A DNA stretch of 35,893 nucleotides from JBFAPK01 sp040676675 (GCF_040676675.1 NZ_JBFAPK010000061.1:1-35893), one strand, 5' to 3'. Numbered from the stretch's first letter, positions 21,773 to 29,313 are shown. The notes: generated from the sequence alone by a model not told the origin. Program-made: numbers and translations.

Positions 21773-22647
21773 TGGCCGCCCCGCCGGCGGCGCCGCACCG
21801 CGAGGCCCGCGGTGACCGCTCCGGCGAGCAGTCCGGCGGCGGCCGTCGACGGTACGGCGACCCGGGCGGCCTTGCGGCCGGTACGGAAGTCGCGCACCTC
21901 CCAGCCGCGCAGCCGCGCCTCGCGGCGCAGCACCCCGTCCGGGTTGACGGCGACGGCGTGCCCGACCGCCGAGAGCATCGGGATGTCGTTGGCGGAGTCG
22001 CTGTAGGCGACGCAGCGGGTCAGGTCCAGCCCTTCGACCTCGGCGAGCTGGCACACCGCCTCGGCCTTGGCCGGACCGTGCATCAGGTCGCCCACCAGCC
22101 GGCCGGTGTAGACCCCGTCGTGGATCTCGGCGACGGTACCGATCGCGCCGGTCAGCCCGAGCCGGGCGGCGATCACCCGGCCGATCTCCACCGGCGCCGC
22201 GCTGACCAGCCAGACCCGCTGCCCGGAGTCGAGGTGCAGCTGAGCCAGGGCGCGGGTGCCGCTCCAGATCCGCGGCGCCATCAGCTCGTCGAAGATCTCC
22301 TGGCTGAGCCGCTCGATGTCGTCGACCCGCCAGCCCTCGATGAAGGCGAGCGCGGCCTCCTTGGCCTGCGACATGTTGCCGGCGTGCTCGGTGGCGAGCA
22401 GCCGGAACCGCATCTGGTGCCAGGCGAACCGGGCCAGGTCGGCGGTGGTGAAGTACTTCCGGGCGGCCAGACCGCGGGCGAACCAGTAGATCGAGGCGCC
22501 CTGCATCATCGTGTTGTCCACGTCGAAGAACGCGGCGGCGGTGTCGTCGGGCGGTACGGCCAGCGCCGCGGTCAGGTCCGTGTCCGCCCAGCCGGCGGTG
22601 TGACCGTGCGCGTCCGTACTGACCGTCACCTTCCGGGTGCGGGCCAC
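21769..22647 (-). CDS. HAD-IB phosphatase, SerB1-like, with C-terminal membrane anchor
   Basis: This 292-residue haloacid-dehalogenase protein shows motif I FFDVDNTMMQG (D42, D44), motif II VSAAP, the lysine in GPAKAEAVCQ, and motifs III/IV in YSDSANDIPML. The family hydrolyses phosphomonoesters such as phosphoserine; the exact substrate is unknown. The C-terminus holds a hydrophobic helix (STAAAGLLAGAVTAGLAV) followed by RRRRRGG, probably a membrane anchor with a cytoplasmic tail. GTG 22647 follows AGGAGG by eight bases. TACCCT (22696-22701 on the minus strand) could be its -10. Mycobacterial serB1 (Rv0505c) occupies the corresponding place. Confidence 0.88.
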   Translation of the reverse strand: MARTRKVTVSTDAHGHTAGWADTDLTAALAVPPDDTAAAFFDVDNTMMQGASIYWFARGLAARKYFTTADLARFAWHQMRFRLLATEHAGNMSQAKEAALAFIEGWRVDDIERLSQEIFDELMAPRIWSGTRALAQLHLDSGQRVWLVSAAPVEIGRVIAARLGLTGAIGTVAEIHDGVYTGRLVGDLMHGPAKAEAVCQLAEVEGLDLTRCVAYSDSANDIPMLSAVGHAVAVNPDGVLRREARLRGWEVRDFRTGRKAARVAVPSTAAAGLLAGAVTAGLAVRRRRRGGQ

Positions 22648-22695
22648 GCCTGCGACCTCCTGCCGTGTGATGGACGTGACGGGCTGCCTCCAGCG

Positions 22696-22701
22696 AGGGT
22701 A
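22696..22701 (-). promoter_or_regulatory. Candidate -10 box of the serB1-like gene
   Basis: TACCCT on the minus strand lies about 49 bases before the GTG start. No clear -35 is seen. Confidence 0.35.
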
Positions 22702-22780
22702 GCCGGAGGGACACCCGATTCTCCCGGCGATCATGGAGTTTGGCCGCCGGCAAAAGCTATAGCTGGGGATAGGGAACGAC

Positions 22781-22824
22781 AAAAGCGCCCGACCCGGACA
22801 CCGAGGCGGCATCCGGGTCGGGCG
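22781..22824 (-). terminator. Intrinsic terminator of the rsbN-like gene
   Basis: CGCCCGACCCGGA (22786-22798) and TCCGGGTCGGGCG (22812-22824) form a perfect 13-bp stem. On the minus strand it is followed by CTTTTG, a rare U-tract for this genome. It stands 24 bases beyond the rsbN-like stop. Confidence 0.85.
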
Positions 22825-22847
22825 GGGTCTCTCCGGTCGCGGGCCGG

Positions 22848-23936
22848 CTACCGGCCCGGGCGCATGTCCTCCGGCTCGACGTCCTCGGGGTTGGTCATCT
22901 TCGGCCCGTTGTCCGTGCCGGGGGTGCTCGGCGGGGTCGCCGCCGGCACGCTCGGGCCGCTCCTGCCGGAGTGCGGCGCGGACTCCTCCGGCGCCCGGCC
23001 GCCCGACCGGCGCTCCGGAGCGGAGGACGAGGGCTGCACTCCCGGCAGCCCCTTCCCGGTCGCGCAGCTCGGCGCGAGCGGGCCGAGCGCGTCGGCGCGG
23101 GTGCTGGGGGCCGCGCCGCAGCGCAGCGCCGCCCGCAGCCCGTCGGCGCGCCGTTTGATCGCGTCGAGCAGGTCGATCGACTCCAGCACCCGGTCCCGAT
23201 CGGCGCGGGACCCGTCGAGCAGGGGCGTCACCTCGCGGAGCTGGCGGGTGAGGAAGGTGCTGATCGCGTCGAGGCCCGCCTCGTCGCGGCGCTGCACCGC
23301 CGCGGTGGTCAGCAGCTTGACCCCCTGCCGGGTGTCGGCGTCCATGTCGTCGAGGACCCGGGCCAGGCCGGCGCTGTCGGCGCGTACGGCGCCGGCCTCG
23401 GCGAGCCGGGTGTGGGCGAAGTCGAGGAAGAGCTGGCCACGGCTGAGATCGGAGCTGGCCAGTGCCAGCTGGGCGCGCTCGGTCGAGCGCTTCATGCCGT
23501 ACAGCGCGTCGCCGGGTACCGCGTTCTCGCTCGCCGCCGACATCCCGGAGACCGCGATGGCGCCGGCCGCGACCCCGACCAGGAGCGCGCCCCGGGCGCG
23601 CAGCGGTCGGCCGGTGCCGTTCGTGCCGCGCAGCCCGAACGGGGAGCCGCTCGACGCGGCGCCCCGATTCTCCTCGCCCAGCGGGTCCGGGCTCGCCGTC
23701 ACGCCGATCCCGTCCCGTTCGGCGGTGGCGAGCAGCATCGCCCGCAGGCCGGTACGGAAGTCCGGGTCGACGTCGGCGGCGGGTTGGATCTCGCCTACCC
23801 GCCGGGCGACCGCGAGCAGTTCGTTGAGATCGTCGTCGACTCGGGAGCGGGCGTGGTGACGCCGGCCGCCGTTGGCCTCGTCGAGAAGCTGCGCGAAACG
23901 GTTCGCCCGCCGGCGGCAGAAGAACTCACGACTCAC
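22848..23936 (-). CDS. RsbN-like anti-sigma factor (DUF5667-type)
   Basis: This 362-residue, single-span membrane protein has a cytoplasmic N-terminus with FFCRRRANRFAQLLDEANGG and DDDLNELLAVARRV, the probable sigma-binding part. A span lies near residue 115-135 (ALLVGVAAGAIAVSG), followed by a DUF5667-like outer helical domain (ENAVPGDALYGMKRSTERAQ, then LASSDLSRGQLFLDFAHTRL). The tail is Pro/Ser-rich. It follows the BldN-like sigma gene in the same orientation, the arrangement known for Streptomyces bldN-rsbN, where RsbN binds and inhibits sigma-BldN. GTG 23936 is preferred over a GTG three codons earlier because AGGAGG lies eight bases before it. A BldN-type promoter motif lies 160-190 bases upstream. 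Confidence 0.82.
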   Translation of the reverse strand: MSREFFCRRRANRFAQLLDEANGGRRHHARSRVDDDLNELLAVARRVGEIQPAADVDPDFRTGLRAMLLATAERDGIGVTASPDPLGEENRGAASSGSPFGLRGTNGTGRPLRARGALLVGVAAGAIAVSGMSAASENAVPGDALYGMKRSTERAQLALASSDLSRGQLFLDFAHTRLAEAGAVRADSAGLARVLDDMDADTRQGVKLLTTAAVQRRDEAGLDAISTFLTRQLREVTPLLDGSRADRDRVLESIDLLDAIKRRADGLRAALRCGAAPSTRADALGPLAPSCATGKGLPGVQPSSSAPERRSGGRAPEESAPHSGRSGPSVPAATPPSTPGTDNGPKMTNPEDVEPEDMRPGR

Positions 23937-24096
23937 CGTCGACACCTCCTCTCGCTGGTCACGGCCTGCGGCCGGCTTCTTGCCGGCGGGATGAGGCTAG
24001 TCTCCGGGCGGGCCGAAGTACGTTCCCGCAGCCGGATGAGCCGCCCGGCCCGCCGGGCCCGGAGGAATGCCGAGGCAACCACCGGTCGCACCGTGA

Positions 24097-24125
24097 CAAA
24101 CGCTCGATGGTCCCGAGCGGTTACG
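24097..24125 (-). promoter_or_regulatory. BldN-type promoter candidate upstream of the rsbN-like gene
   Basis: On the minus strand CGTAAC (24120-24125), 17 bases, then CGTTTG (24097-24102). Streptomyces sigma-BldN promoters are recalled as CGTAAC-N16-CGTTGA, and rsbN itself is a sigma-BldN target there. The match is good but not exact. The remaining 275-base gap between the two genes holds no convincing ORF. Confidence 0.5.
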
Positions 24126-24211
24126 GGCCGGTAGGGGCGAGAATCACGAAGAGTGAGCGAGATCACCCGAGGTCGATCCGGGGCCGATCGGGGCCGGCCG
24201 TCGCCCACCGG

Positions 24212-25264
24212 CTACGGCTGGAATCCGTCGGGCAGCAGCCGGGCCAGCGCGCGTACGGCACGGTACTGGAGGGCCTTGATGGCGCCCTCGTTCTTCCCCA
24301 TCGACTGGGCCGTCTCGGCCACGGAGAAGCCCTGCAGGAAGCGGAGCACGATGCACTCCTGCTGCTCGGGGTTGAGCTGCTTCACGGCGGTCAGCAGGGC
24401 CACGTTGGTGATGTGCTCGACCACGGCCGCCTCGGGGCTCCCCTCCGGTCCGCGGTCCTCCCGGTCGGCGTCCAGTACGTCACCGGTTGTCACCTCCAGC
24501 CGGTACCGGCCGGACTTGAAGTGGTCCGCGACCAGGTTGCGGGCGATCGTCACCAGCCAGGCGCCGAGGTCCCGGCCCTGCCAGGTGAAGCTGCCGATCC
24601 GCTTGAGCGCGCGCAGGAACGTGTCGGAGGTCAGGTCCTCGGCCAGTTGCCGGTTGCCGACCCGGAAGTAGACGAACCGGAAGACGGTGTCGACGTACCG
24701 GTCGTAGATCTGGCCGAACGCCTCGGCCTCGCCGGCCTGGGCCCGCTCCACCAGGGTCCAGACCTCGGTCGCCGGGTCGGACGGGTCGGGCCGGCTGGGG
24801 TAGCCGGTGGGGGTACCGGTGCCCGCGGGGGCGGTGCCGGTGCCGACCGCCGGCACGGCCGGCAGGATGGCGGTTTCCGTGTTCGAGCCGGCGCCCGGCT
24901 CCGCGCCGGGCACCTGGCTCGGTGGGTGGCCGCCCGGTGCCGGACTGGGTGTCCGTCCACCCGGTGGCGCGCTCGGTGGCGCGCTCGGCGGATGCCCGGG
25001 TTGGGCCGGCATCGCCGGGCGGGCCGGGGCCGCGAGCCGCCGGCCGTTCGCCGGCTTGGGGCTGTTGCCGGGCGGTACGTGCCGCTGCGGCGTCTCGTTG
25101 GTGTGCGGGCGGCGGGTCCGCCGTGAGCCCTCGTCGCCACGGACGGCGAGGCTCAGCATCTCGTCCATGGAGCCGCGCAGCTGCGCGAGGCCCCGGTTGA
25201 GCGCCCGGCGCGCGCCGCGCAGGTTGCTGCTGATCAGCTCGTCGGCGTAGCCGTATTCGGTCAC
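24212..25264 (-). CDS. bldN: BldN-like ECF sigma factor with long N-terminal extension
   Basis: This is a 350-residue ECF sigma factor. Region 2 (about 180-250) contains FGQIYDRYVDTVFRFVYFRV, AEDLTSDTFLRALKRI and WLVTIARNLVADHFKS. Region 4 (about 285-345) contains LNPEQQECIVLRFLQGFSVA and MGKNEGAIKALQYRAVRALARLLPD. These closely fit BldN, which controls aerial-growth genes in Streptomyces. About 165 residues precede region 2: a helical, Arg-rich start (residues 8-45) and a Pro/Gly/Ala-rich linker (60-165). That is longer than the roughly 86-residue processed extension known for Streptomyces BldN. GTG 25264 follows GGGGAGGG and overlaps the stop of an upstream small ORF. The anti-sigma gene lies downstream. 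Confidence 0.88.
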   Translation of the reverse strand: MTEYGYADELISSNLRGARRALNRGLAQLRGSMDEMLSLAVRGDEGSRRTRRPHTNETPQRHVPPGNSPKPANGRRLAAPARPAMPAQPGHPPSAPPSAPPGGRTPSPAPGGHPPSQVPGAEPGAGSNTETAILPAVPAVGTGTAPAGTGTPTGYPSRPDPSDPATEVWTLVERAQAGEAEAFGQIYDRYVDTVFRFVYFRVGNRQLAEDLTSDTFLRALKRIGSFTWQGRDLGAWLVTIARNLVADHFKSGRYRLEVTTGDVLDADREDRGPEGSPEAAVVEHITNVALLTAVKQLNPEQQECIVLRFLQGFSVAETAQSMGKNEGAIKALQYRAVRALARLLPDGFQP

Positions 25265-25428
25265 TGGCCCTCCCCAACCCTGGTCTGCGCCACCGGGCCC
25301 GGCCGCCGGGCCGCGGCGGCGATGAAGGCGTGCGAACCTGGCCGGGCGCGGTCGGCCACGGCTCGGGCGGCGTGGGCCACTGGACGGCGCACACCTCTGA
25401 GGTGCTGGAGCAGTGCTCTGACAGGCAC
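25261..25428 (-). CDS. Small ORF (55 aa) translationally coupled to bldN
   Basis: This minus-strand ORF starts at GTG 25428, five bases after a perfect GAGGAGG ribosome-binding site. It runs 55 codons and ends with TGA overlapping the bldN start as GTGA. It reads VPVRALLQHLRGVRRPVAH and continues with Ala/Arg-rich residues to QTRVGEGQ. An in-frame TGA lies nine codons upstream of the start. The peptide is basic with a possible amphipathic helix and no signal peptide. No family was recognised. It could be a true small protein, a leader controlling bldN translation, or a detached part of the BldN N-terminal extension. Confidence 0.6.
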   Translation of the reverse strand: MPVRALLQHLRGVRRPVAHAARAVADRARPGSHAFIAAAARRPGPVAQTRVGEGQ

Positions 25429-25815
25429 GGCGGCCTCCTCGGGCTGAGGGGTGTCGACTCACGGCAAAACGGGCGAGCCGACCCGAGTGATGATAGGGCC
25501 AACGTCGCCCATGCGTGGCGAGTCCGTTACACAGGGCCAAAGTATTTCCGGGACGGCCCAAAACGGGCCGCACTGGCTGTGCGTTGTCGGAGAGCTGACA
25601 ATCGGTACGGACCGCGATGTGCTGGAGAAATGCGCCAACGCGCCGATGGGCGACCCGCTTTGGCGTGTCGCCCGAAGACGTGCTAATAGGGCCGGCCGGT
25701 CCCGCGGGTGATACCGAATCGGGCGCGGCCAGGTCTCATGCACGGTACCGTGGAAGTTGCGGCCAGGTCGAGCCTCCGCTGGCTCCGCGACAGCGTAGGC
25801 GAGAGGGCGCCCGCT
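25429..25815. other. Divergent upstream region of bldN and the acyl-CoA synthetase-like gene
   Basis: The region is AT-richer than its surroundings and contains no convincing gene. Short frames on both strands have poor codon bias. A small hairpin GGCCC-AAAAC-GGGCC lies at 25555-25569. TACCGT (25746-25751) is a candidate -10 for the plus-strand gene. On the minus strand TATCAT near 25490 could belong to the bldN promoter, without a clear -35. Confidence 0.4.
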
Positions 25816-27546
25816 GTGCCAGACTCAGCGACCGTGCAGGAACCAGCCAGCACCGCCACCCCGGGCGCCGAGGCGCCCGTGACCCTCGCCGAAGGCGTCC
25901 GGCGCAACGCCGCGCTCCGCCCGGACCAGCCAGCCCTGATCTCTCCCGACGGTACGGTCACCTGGGCCGAACTGGACGGTTGGGTGGACCGCGTGGCGGC
26001 GGGGCTGCGGGAACTGGTCGGGGAGCCGTCCGCGGCATCGCCCGCGCCGGGTCCCGGGCAGCCGTGTCCCGCCCGCATCGCCCTCGCGCTGACCAACTCG
26101 CCGGAGTTCGCGGTCGCGCTGCTGGCCACGGTACGCGCCGGGCTGGTCGCCGTACCGGTGAATCCCGGACTGGCCGCGCCCGAGCTGCACCACGTCCTCG
26201 CCGACTCCGGTGCCAGCCGCCTGCTCTGCACCCCGGCGGTGCGCGACGCGGTGGCGGGCGTCGCCGGCGGGCTGCCCGCCCTGGCCGGCGTGCACACCGC
26301 GCTGCCCACCGGTACGGCGGACCTGTCGGCGCTGCCCCGGCCGGACGACGAGGACCTCGCCGTGCTGCTCTACACCTCGGGCACCGAGGGGCGGCCCAAG
26401 GGCGCGATGCTGACCCACCGCGCGCTGCGCGCCAACCACGAGCAGCTCGGCCGGATCGAACCGCCCGTGGTCGGCCCGGGGGACGTCCTGCTGCTCGCCG
26501 TGCCGCTCTTCCACGCGTACGGCCTCAACACCGGGCTCGGCGCGGTCGTCCACCACGGCGCGTGCGGCGTACTGGTCGAGCGGTTCGACGCCGCGGCGGC
26601 CCTGGCCACCATCGCCCGGCACCGGGTCACCGCGGTGATCGGCGTACCGCCGATGTTCCTCGCCTGGTCGGCGCTGCCCGACCTCGCCCAGGGCATGGCG
26701 AGCGTACGGCTCGCGGTCTGCGGCGCGGCCCCGCTGGAGCCGGCCGTCGCGGCCCGCTTCGCCGAGCTGACCGGCGGACCGGTCTGGATCGGGTACGGCC
26801 TGACCGAGACCGCGCCGGTGCTGACCTCGACCCTGGCCGGCGGCCGGGCGAAGCCCGGCTCGATCGGCGTGCCGCTGCCCGGGGTACGGCTCCGGCTGGT
26901 CGACGGGGCCGGGGAGGTGCGCTGGGAGGCGGGTCCGCCCGACGAGGGTCACGCCGGTTCCACTGTCGGCGGGCACGCGGGTTCCACTGCCGGCGGGCAC
27001 GCCGATGACGACGACGAGTTCGATCTCGACCTGGTCGGTCCGGTCACCGACCCCGGCCAGATCCTGGTACGCGGTGCCAACCTCTTCTCCGGCTACTGGC
27101 CGGACGGGCGGGACGGGCCCGACCCGGACGGGTGGTGGGCGACGGGCGACGTGGCCTACGCCGACGAGGACGGGGACCTCTTCCTGGTCGACCGGCTGGG
27201 CGAGTTGATCCTGGTCAACGGCTTCAACGTCTACCCGCGCGAGGTGGAGCTGGTGCTCGACGCCCACCCGGAGGTGGTCGAGTCGGCGGTGCTGGGCGTG
27301 CCGCACCCGCGCGCCGGCCAGGCCGTGCTGGCGTACGCGGTGCGGGCACCGGGCAGCGGCCTCACCGAGGAGGCGCTGCGCGCGTACTGCGAGCGTCACC
27401 TCGCCCGGTTCAAGTGCCCCGCCGAGGTGCGCTTCGTCGACGCCCTGCCACACTCGGCGATCGGCAAGGTACGCAAGACCCTGCTCCGCTCCGCGCCCGC
27501 CGCACCGGGCGCGCTACCGAAGGCACGGAGACCACATGACCAGTAG
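25816..27546 (+). CDS. AMP-dependent synthetase/ligase (acyl-CoA synthetase-like)
   Basis: This 576-residue member of the ANL superfamily activates a carboxylic acid as acyl-AMP and usually transfers it to CoA. The P-loop is LLYTSGTEGRPKGAMLTH (about 186-201), then IGYGLTETAPV (325-335), the aspartate in WWATGDVAYADEDG, the hinge LVDRLGELILVNGFNVYPRE, and the catalytic lysine in IGKVRKTLL near the C-terminus. An insert around 378-402 has 8-residue repeats (GHAGSTVG, GHAGSTAG) and an acidic run (DDDDEFDLD). GTG 25816 follows GAGGG at about eight bases; frames extending upstream are possible. The acid substrate is unknown. The downstream gene overlaps by 11 bases. Confidence 0.9.
   Translation: MPDSATVQEPASTATPGAEAPVTLAEGVRRNAALRPDQPALISPDGTVTWAELDGWVDRVAAGLRELVGEPSAASPAPGPGQPCPARIALALTNSPEFAVALLATVRAGLVAVPVNPGLAAPELHHVLADSGASRLLCTPAVRDAVAGVAGGLPALAGVHTALPTGTADLSALPRPDDEDLAVLLYTSGTEGRPKGAMLTHRALRANHEQLGRIEPPVVGPGDVLLLAVPLFHAYGLNTGLGAVVHHGACGVLVERFDAAAALATIARHRVTAVIGVPPMFLAWSALPDLAQGMASVRLAVCGAAPLEPAVAARFAELTGGPVWIGYGLTETAPVLTSTLAGGRAKPGSIGVPLPGVRLRLVDGAGEVRWEAGPPDEGHAGSTVGGHAGSTAGGHADDDDEFDLDLVGPVTDPGQILVRGANLFSGYWPDGRDGPDPDGWWATGDVAYADEDGDLFLVDRLGELILVNGFNVYPREVELVLDAHPEVVESAVLGVPHPRAGQAVLAYAVRAPGSGLTEEALRAYCERHLARFKCPAEVRFVDALPHSAIGKVRKTLLRSAPAAPGALPKARRPHDQ
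26947..27003 (+). repeat. 24-base tandem repeat inside the synthetase gene
   Basis: Two full copies (26947-26970 and 26971-26994) and a partial third (26995-27003) encode GHAGSTVG, GHAGSTAG and GHA. The period is a multiple of three, so the reading frame is kept. An acidic run follows. Confidence 0.85.
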
Positions 27547-27805
27547 CCAGGCGCCGGCCGGCGAGGCGCGGCTGACCCTGATCACCCGTCCCGGCTGCCA
27601 CCTCTGCGAGGTGGCGAAGGAAGCGATCGACCGGGTCGCGACGGCCACCGGTAACCGCTGGGTCGAGGTGGACGTGACCGGGAACCTGGAGCTGGAGCGG
27701 GACTACGGCGACCGGCTGCCGGTGGTGCTGCTCGACGGCCGCGAGCACGGGTACTGGCGGGTCGAGGAGGACCGGCTGCTGCGGGACCTGGGCAAGGCTT
27801 CCTGA
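27536..27805 (+). CDS. Glutaredoxin-like thiol-disulfide protein (Rv0508-like, DUF836)
   Basis: This 89-residue thioredoxin-fold protein reads LTLITRPGCHLCEVAKEAID with the redox pair C21-x-x-C24, then EVDVTGNLELERDYGDRLPVVLLDG with the cis-proline loop (RLPVV). It probably reduces disulfides or handles metals in the cytoplasm. The partner is unknown. A similar gene lies just before hemA in mycobacteria (Rv0508). ATG 27536 follows CGGAG and overlaps the synthetase stop by 11 bases, so the two are likely co-translated. Confidence 0.88.
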   Translation: MTSSQAPAGEARLTLITRPGCHLCEVAKEAIDRVATATGNRWVEVDVTGNLELERDYGDRLPVVLLDGREHGYWRVEEDRLLRDLGKAS

Positions 27806-27832
27806 GGTTTCCGGGCGCGGTCGCCGACGAAA

Positions 27833-27846
27833 CCGAGCCGGCTCGG
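27833..27846 (+). terminator. Short GC palindrome after the glutaredoxin-like gene
   Basis: CCGAGCCGGCTCGG is perfectly self-complementary and lies 28 bases after the stop codon. The weaker pair GGTTTC/GAAACC flanks it upstream. Terminator function is uncertain. Confidence 0.35.
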
Positions 27847-27902
27847 GCGTCCCGGCGCGGCTTGGCGCGGTGGACGTGGGTTCTCGCGCCACGGGCCTGG
27901 CG

Positions 27903-27917
27903 TATGGTCTCCCGATG
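27903..27917 (+). promoter_or_regulatory. Leaderless-type -10 box of the HAD gene
   Basis: TATGGT (27903-27908) is followed by CTCCCG and the ATG at 27915. Confidence 0.5.
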
Positions 27918-28559
27918 GCACGCGCACGCACCCATCTCGTCTGGGACTGGAACGGTACCCTGCTCAACGATCTGGAACTGGTCGTCACCGCCACCAACGC
28001 CGCCATCGCCAGCGTCGGCGGACCCGCGACGACGGCCGACGAGCACCGGACGCAGTTCCGCCGTCCGGTCTCGGAGTACTACGCCGAGGTGCTGGGACGG
28101 GCGGTCGACGCCGAGGAGTTCGGCCGGCTCGACAAGATCTTCCACGAGGCGTACCGGGTCGGGTTGACCACGTGCGAGCTCGCCGACGACGCGGTCAGCG
28201 CCATGCAGTCCTGGTCGGGCAGCCAGTCCCTGCTCTCCATGTGGTTCCACGAGGAACTGGTACCGGCCGTCGAGGGCTACGGGCTGACCACCCTGCTCAC
28301 CCGGGTGGACGGGCTGCGCGCGGCGGTCGGCGGCGACCTCAAGGCCGCCCACCTCGCGGCCCACCTGGCCGAGCTGGGCATCGACGGTGCCGACGTGGCG
28401 CTCATCGGCGACTCGCTGGACGACGCGGACGCCGCCGCCTCCGTCGGCGCCCGCTGCGTGCTCTACACCGGTGGCTTCACCCACCCGGACCGGCTGCGCG
28501 CCTCCGGCCACCCGGTCGCCGACACCCTCACCGAGGCCGTCGCCCTCGCCGCCGCATAG
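27915..28559 (+). CDS. HAD-family hydrolase with DWNGT motif
   Basis: This 214-residue phosphoglycolate-phosphatase-like HAD protein has motif I VWDWNGTLLND (nucleophile D11). The usual second aspartate is Asn13, so the general acid/base is replaced. Motif III is probably the lysine in GGDLKAAHLAAHL. Motif IV is ALIGDSLDDADAAASVGARCVLYTGG. A helical cap lies at about 20-90. The family acts on small phosphorylated metabolites; the D-to-N change could slow or alter the chemistry, though it recurs in actinobacterial relatives as I recall. It converges on the response-regulator gene with only 17 bases between. Confidence 0.85.
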   Translation: MARARTHLVWDWNGTLLNDLELVVTATNAAIASVGGPATTADEHRTQFRRPVSEYYAEVLGRAVDAEEFGRLDKIFHEAYRVGLTTCELADDAVSAMQSWSGSQSLLSMWFHEELVPAVEGYGLTTLLTRVDGLRAAVGGDLKAAHLAAHLAELGIDGADVALIGDSLDDADAAASVGARCVLYTGGFTHPDRLRASGHPVADTLTEAVALAAA

Positions 28560-28576
28560 CGCGGTCGGTAGCTGCA

Positions 28577-29242
28577 CTACCCGCGGAGGTAGGCGAGGAC
28601 GGCGAGGACGCGGCGGTGCTGCTCCTCGTCGGGCGGCAGTCGCAGCTTGGTGAAGATGTTGCGGACGTGCTTCTCCACCGCCCCGTCGCTCACCACGAGG
28701 GCCCGGGCGATGGCGGTGTTGGAGCGTCCCTCGGCCATCAGCTCCAGCACCTCGCGCTCGCGCGGGGTCAGCTCGCGCAGCGGGTCGTCGCGGCGCCGCC
28801 GCACCAGCAGCTGTCCCACCACCTCGGGGTCGAGGACGGTACCGCCGGCGGCGACCCGCTCGATCGCGTCGAGGAACTCGGCTATCGCCGCGACGCGGTC
28901 CTTGAGCAGGTATCCGATGCCTCCGCCGCCGTTGCCGGCGGAGGGCTTCACCGTGGCGAGCAGGTCGTCGGCGTAGGAGACCTCGACGTACTGGGAGAGC
29001 ACCAGGATCGGCGTACGGGGTACCCGCTGGCGCGCCTCGACCGCGGCCCGCAGCCCCTCGTCGGTGTGTGACGGCGGCATCCGTACGTCGACGATCGAGA
29101 CGTCGGGTCGGTGCTCGACGATCGCCTCGACCAGGGCGTCGCCGTCCCCGACCGCCGCGACGACCGTGTGACCGTGCTCGGTGAGAAGCCGGACGAGCCC
29201 TTCCCGGAGGAGGACCGCGTCGTCGGCGATGACCACCCGCAT
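28577..29242 (-). CDS. NarL/LuxR-type response regulator
   Basis: This 221-residue regulator has a receiver domain (D7, D8, phospho-acceptor D52 in VSIVDVRMPPSHTDEG, K114 in YLLKDRV) and a C-terminal LuxR HTH (LTPREREVLELMAEGRSNTAIARAL, then VEKHVRNIFTKLRL). It lies 71 bases after the sensor kinase gene and is its presumed partner. ATG 29242 gives the canonical MRVVIADD; a GTG six codons upstream (29260) is closer to a GGAGG but overlaps it. The loop before K114 carries a short Gly-rich insert (SAGNGGGGIG). The signal and target genes are unknown. Confidence 0.92.
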   Translation of the reverse strand: MRVVIADDAVLLREGLVRLLTEHGHTVVAAVGDGDALVEAIVEHRPDVSIVDVRMPPSHTDEGLRAAVEARQRVPRTPILVLSQYVEVSYADDLLATVKPSAGNGGGGIGYLLKDRVAAIAEFLDAIERVAAGGTVLDPEVVGQLLVRRRRDDPLRELTPREREVLELMAEGRSNTAIARALVVSDGAVEKHVRNIFTKLRLPPDEEQHRRVLAVLAYLRG

Positions 29243-29313
29243 GGGCTTGTGGTCTACCACCTCCGGGCCTCCGGAGCCAATCGGCCGCTCCACCGGCCCG
29301 GGCGGCGTACCGG

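Noticed and set aside
20588..22753. A single 721-codon minus-strand frame covering the propeller gene and the phosphatase region
   Set aside because: The upstream half is the out-of-frame shadow of the HAD phosphatase, which has clear motifs in another frame. The propeller gene starts at GTG 21772, overlapping the phosphatase stop.
23933..24208. 91-codon minus-strand frame between the sigma and anti-sigma genes
   Set aside because: Arg-rich composition and weak third-position bias. It covers the probable promoter region of the anti-sigma gene.
25441..25465. BldD-like site (GTGTCGACTCAC) upstream of bldN
   Set aside because: BldD is a known bldN repressor in Streptomyces, but this string is only partly symmetric and does not match the recalled BldD consensus well enough to call.
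25451..25743. Short frames on both strands in the bldN/synthetase upstream region
   Set aside because: Poor codon bias, no ribosome-binding sites and no recognisable motifs.
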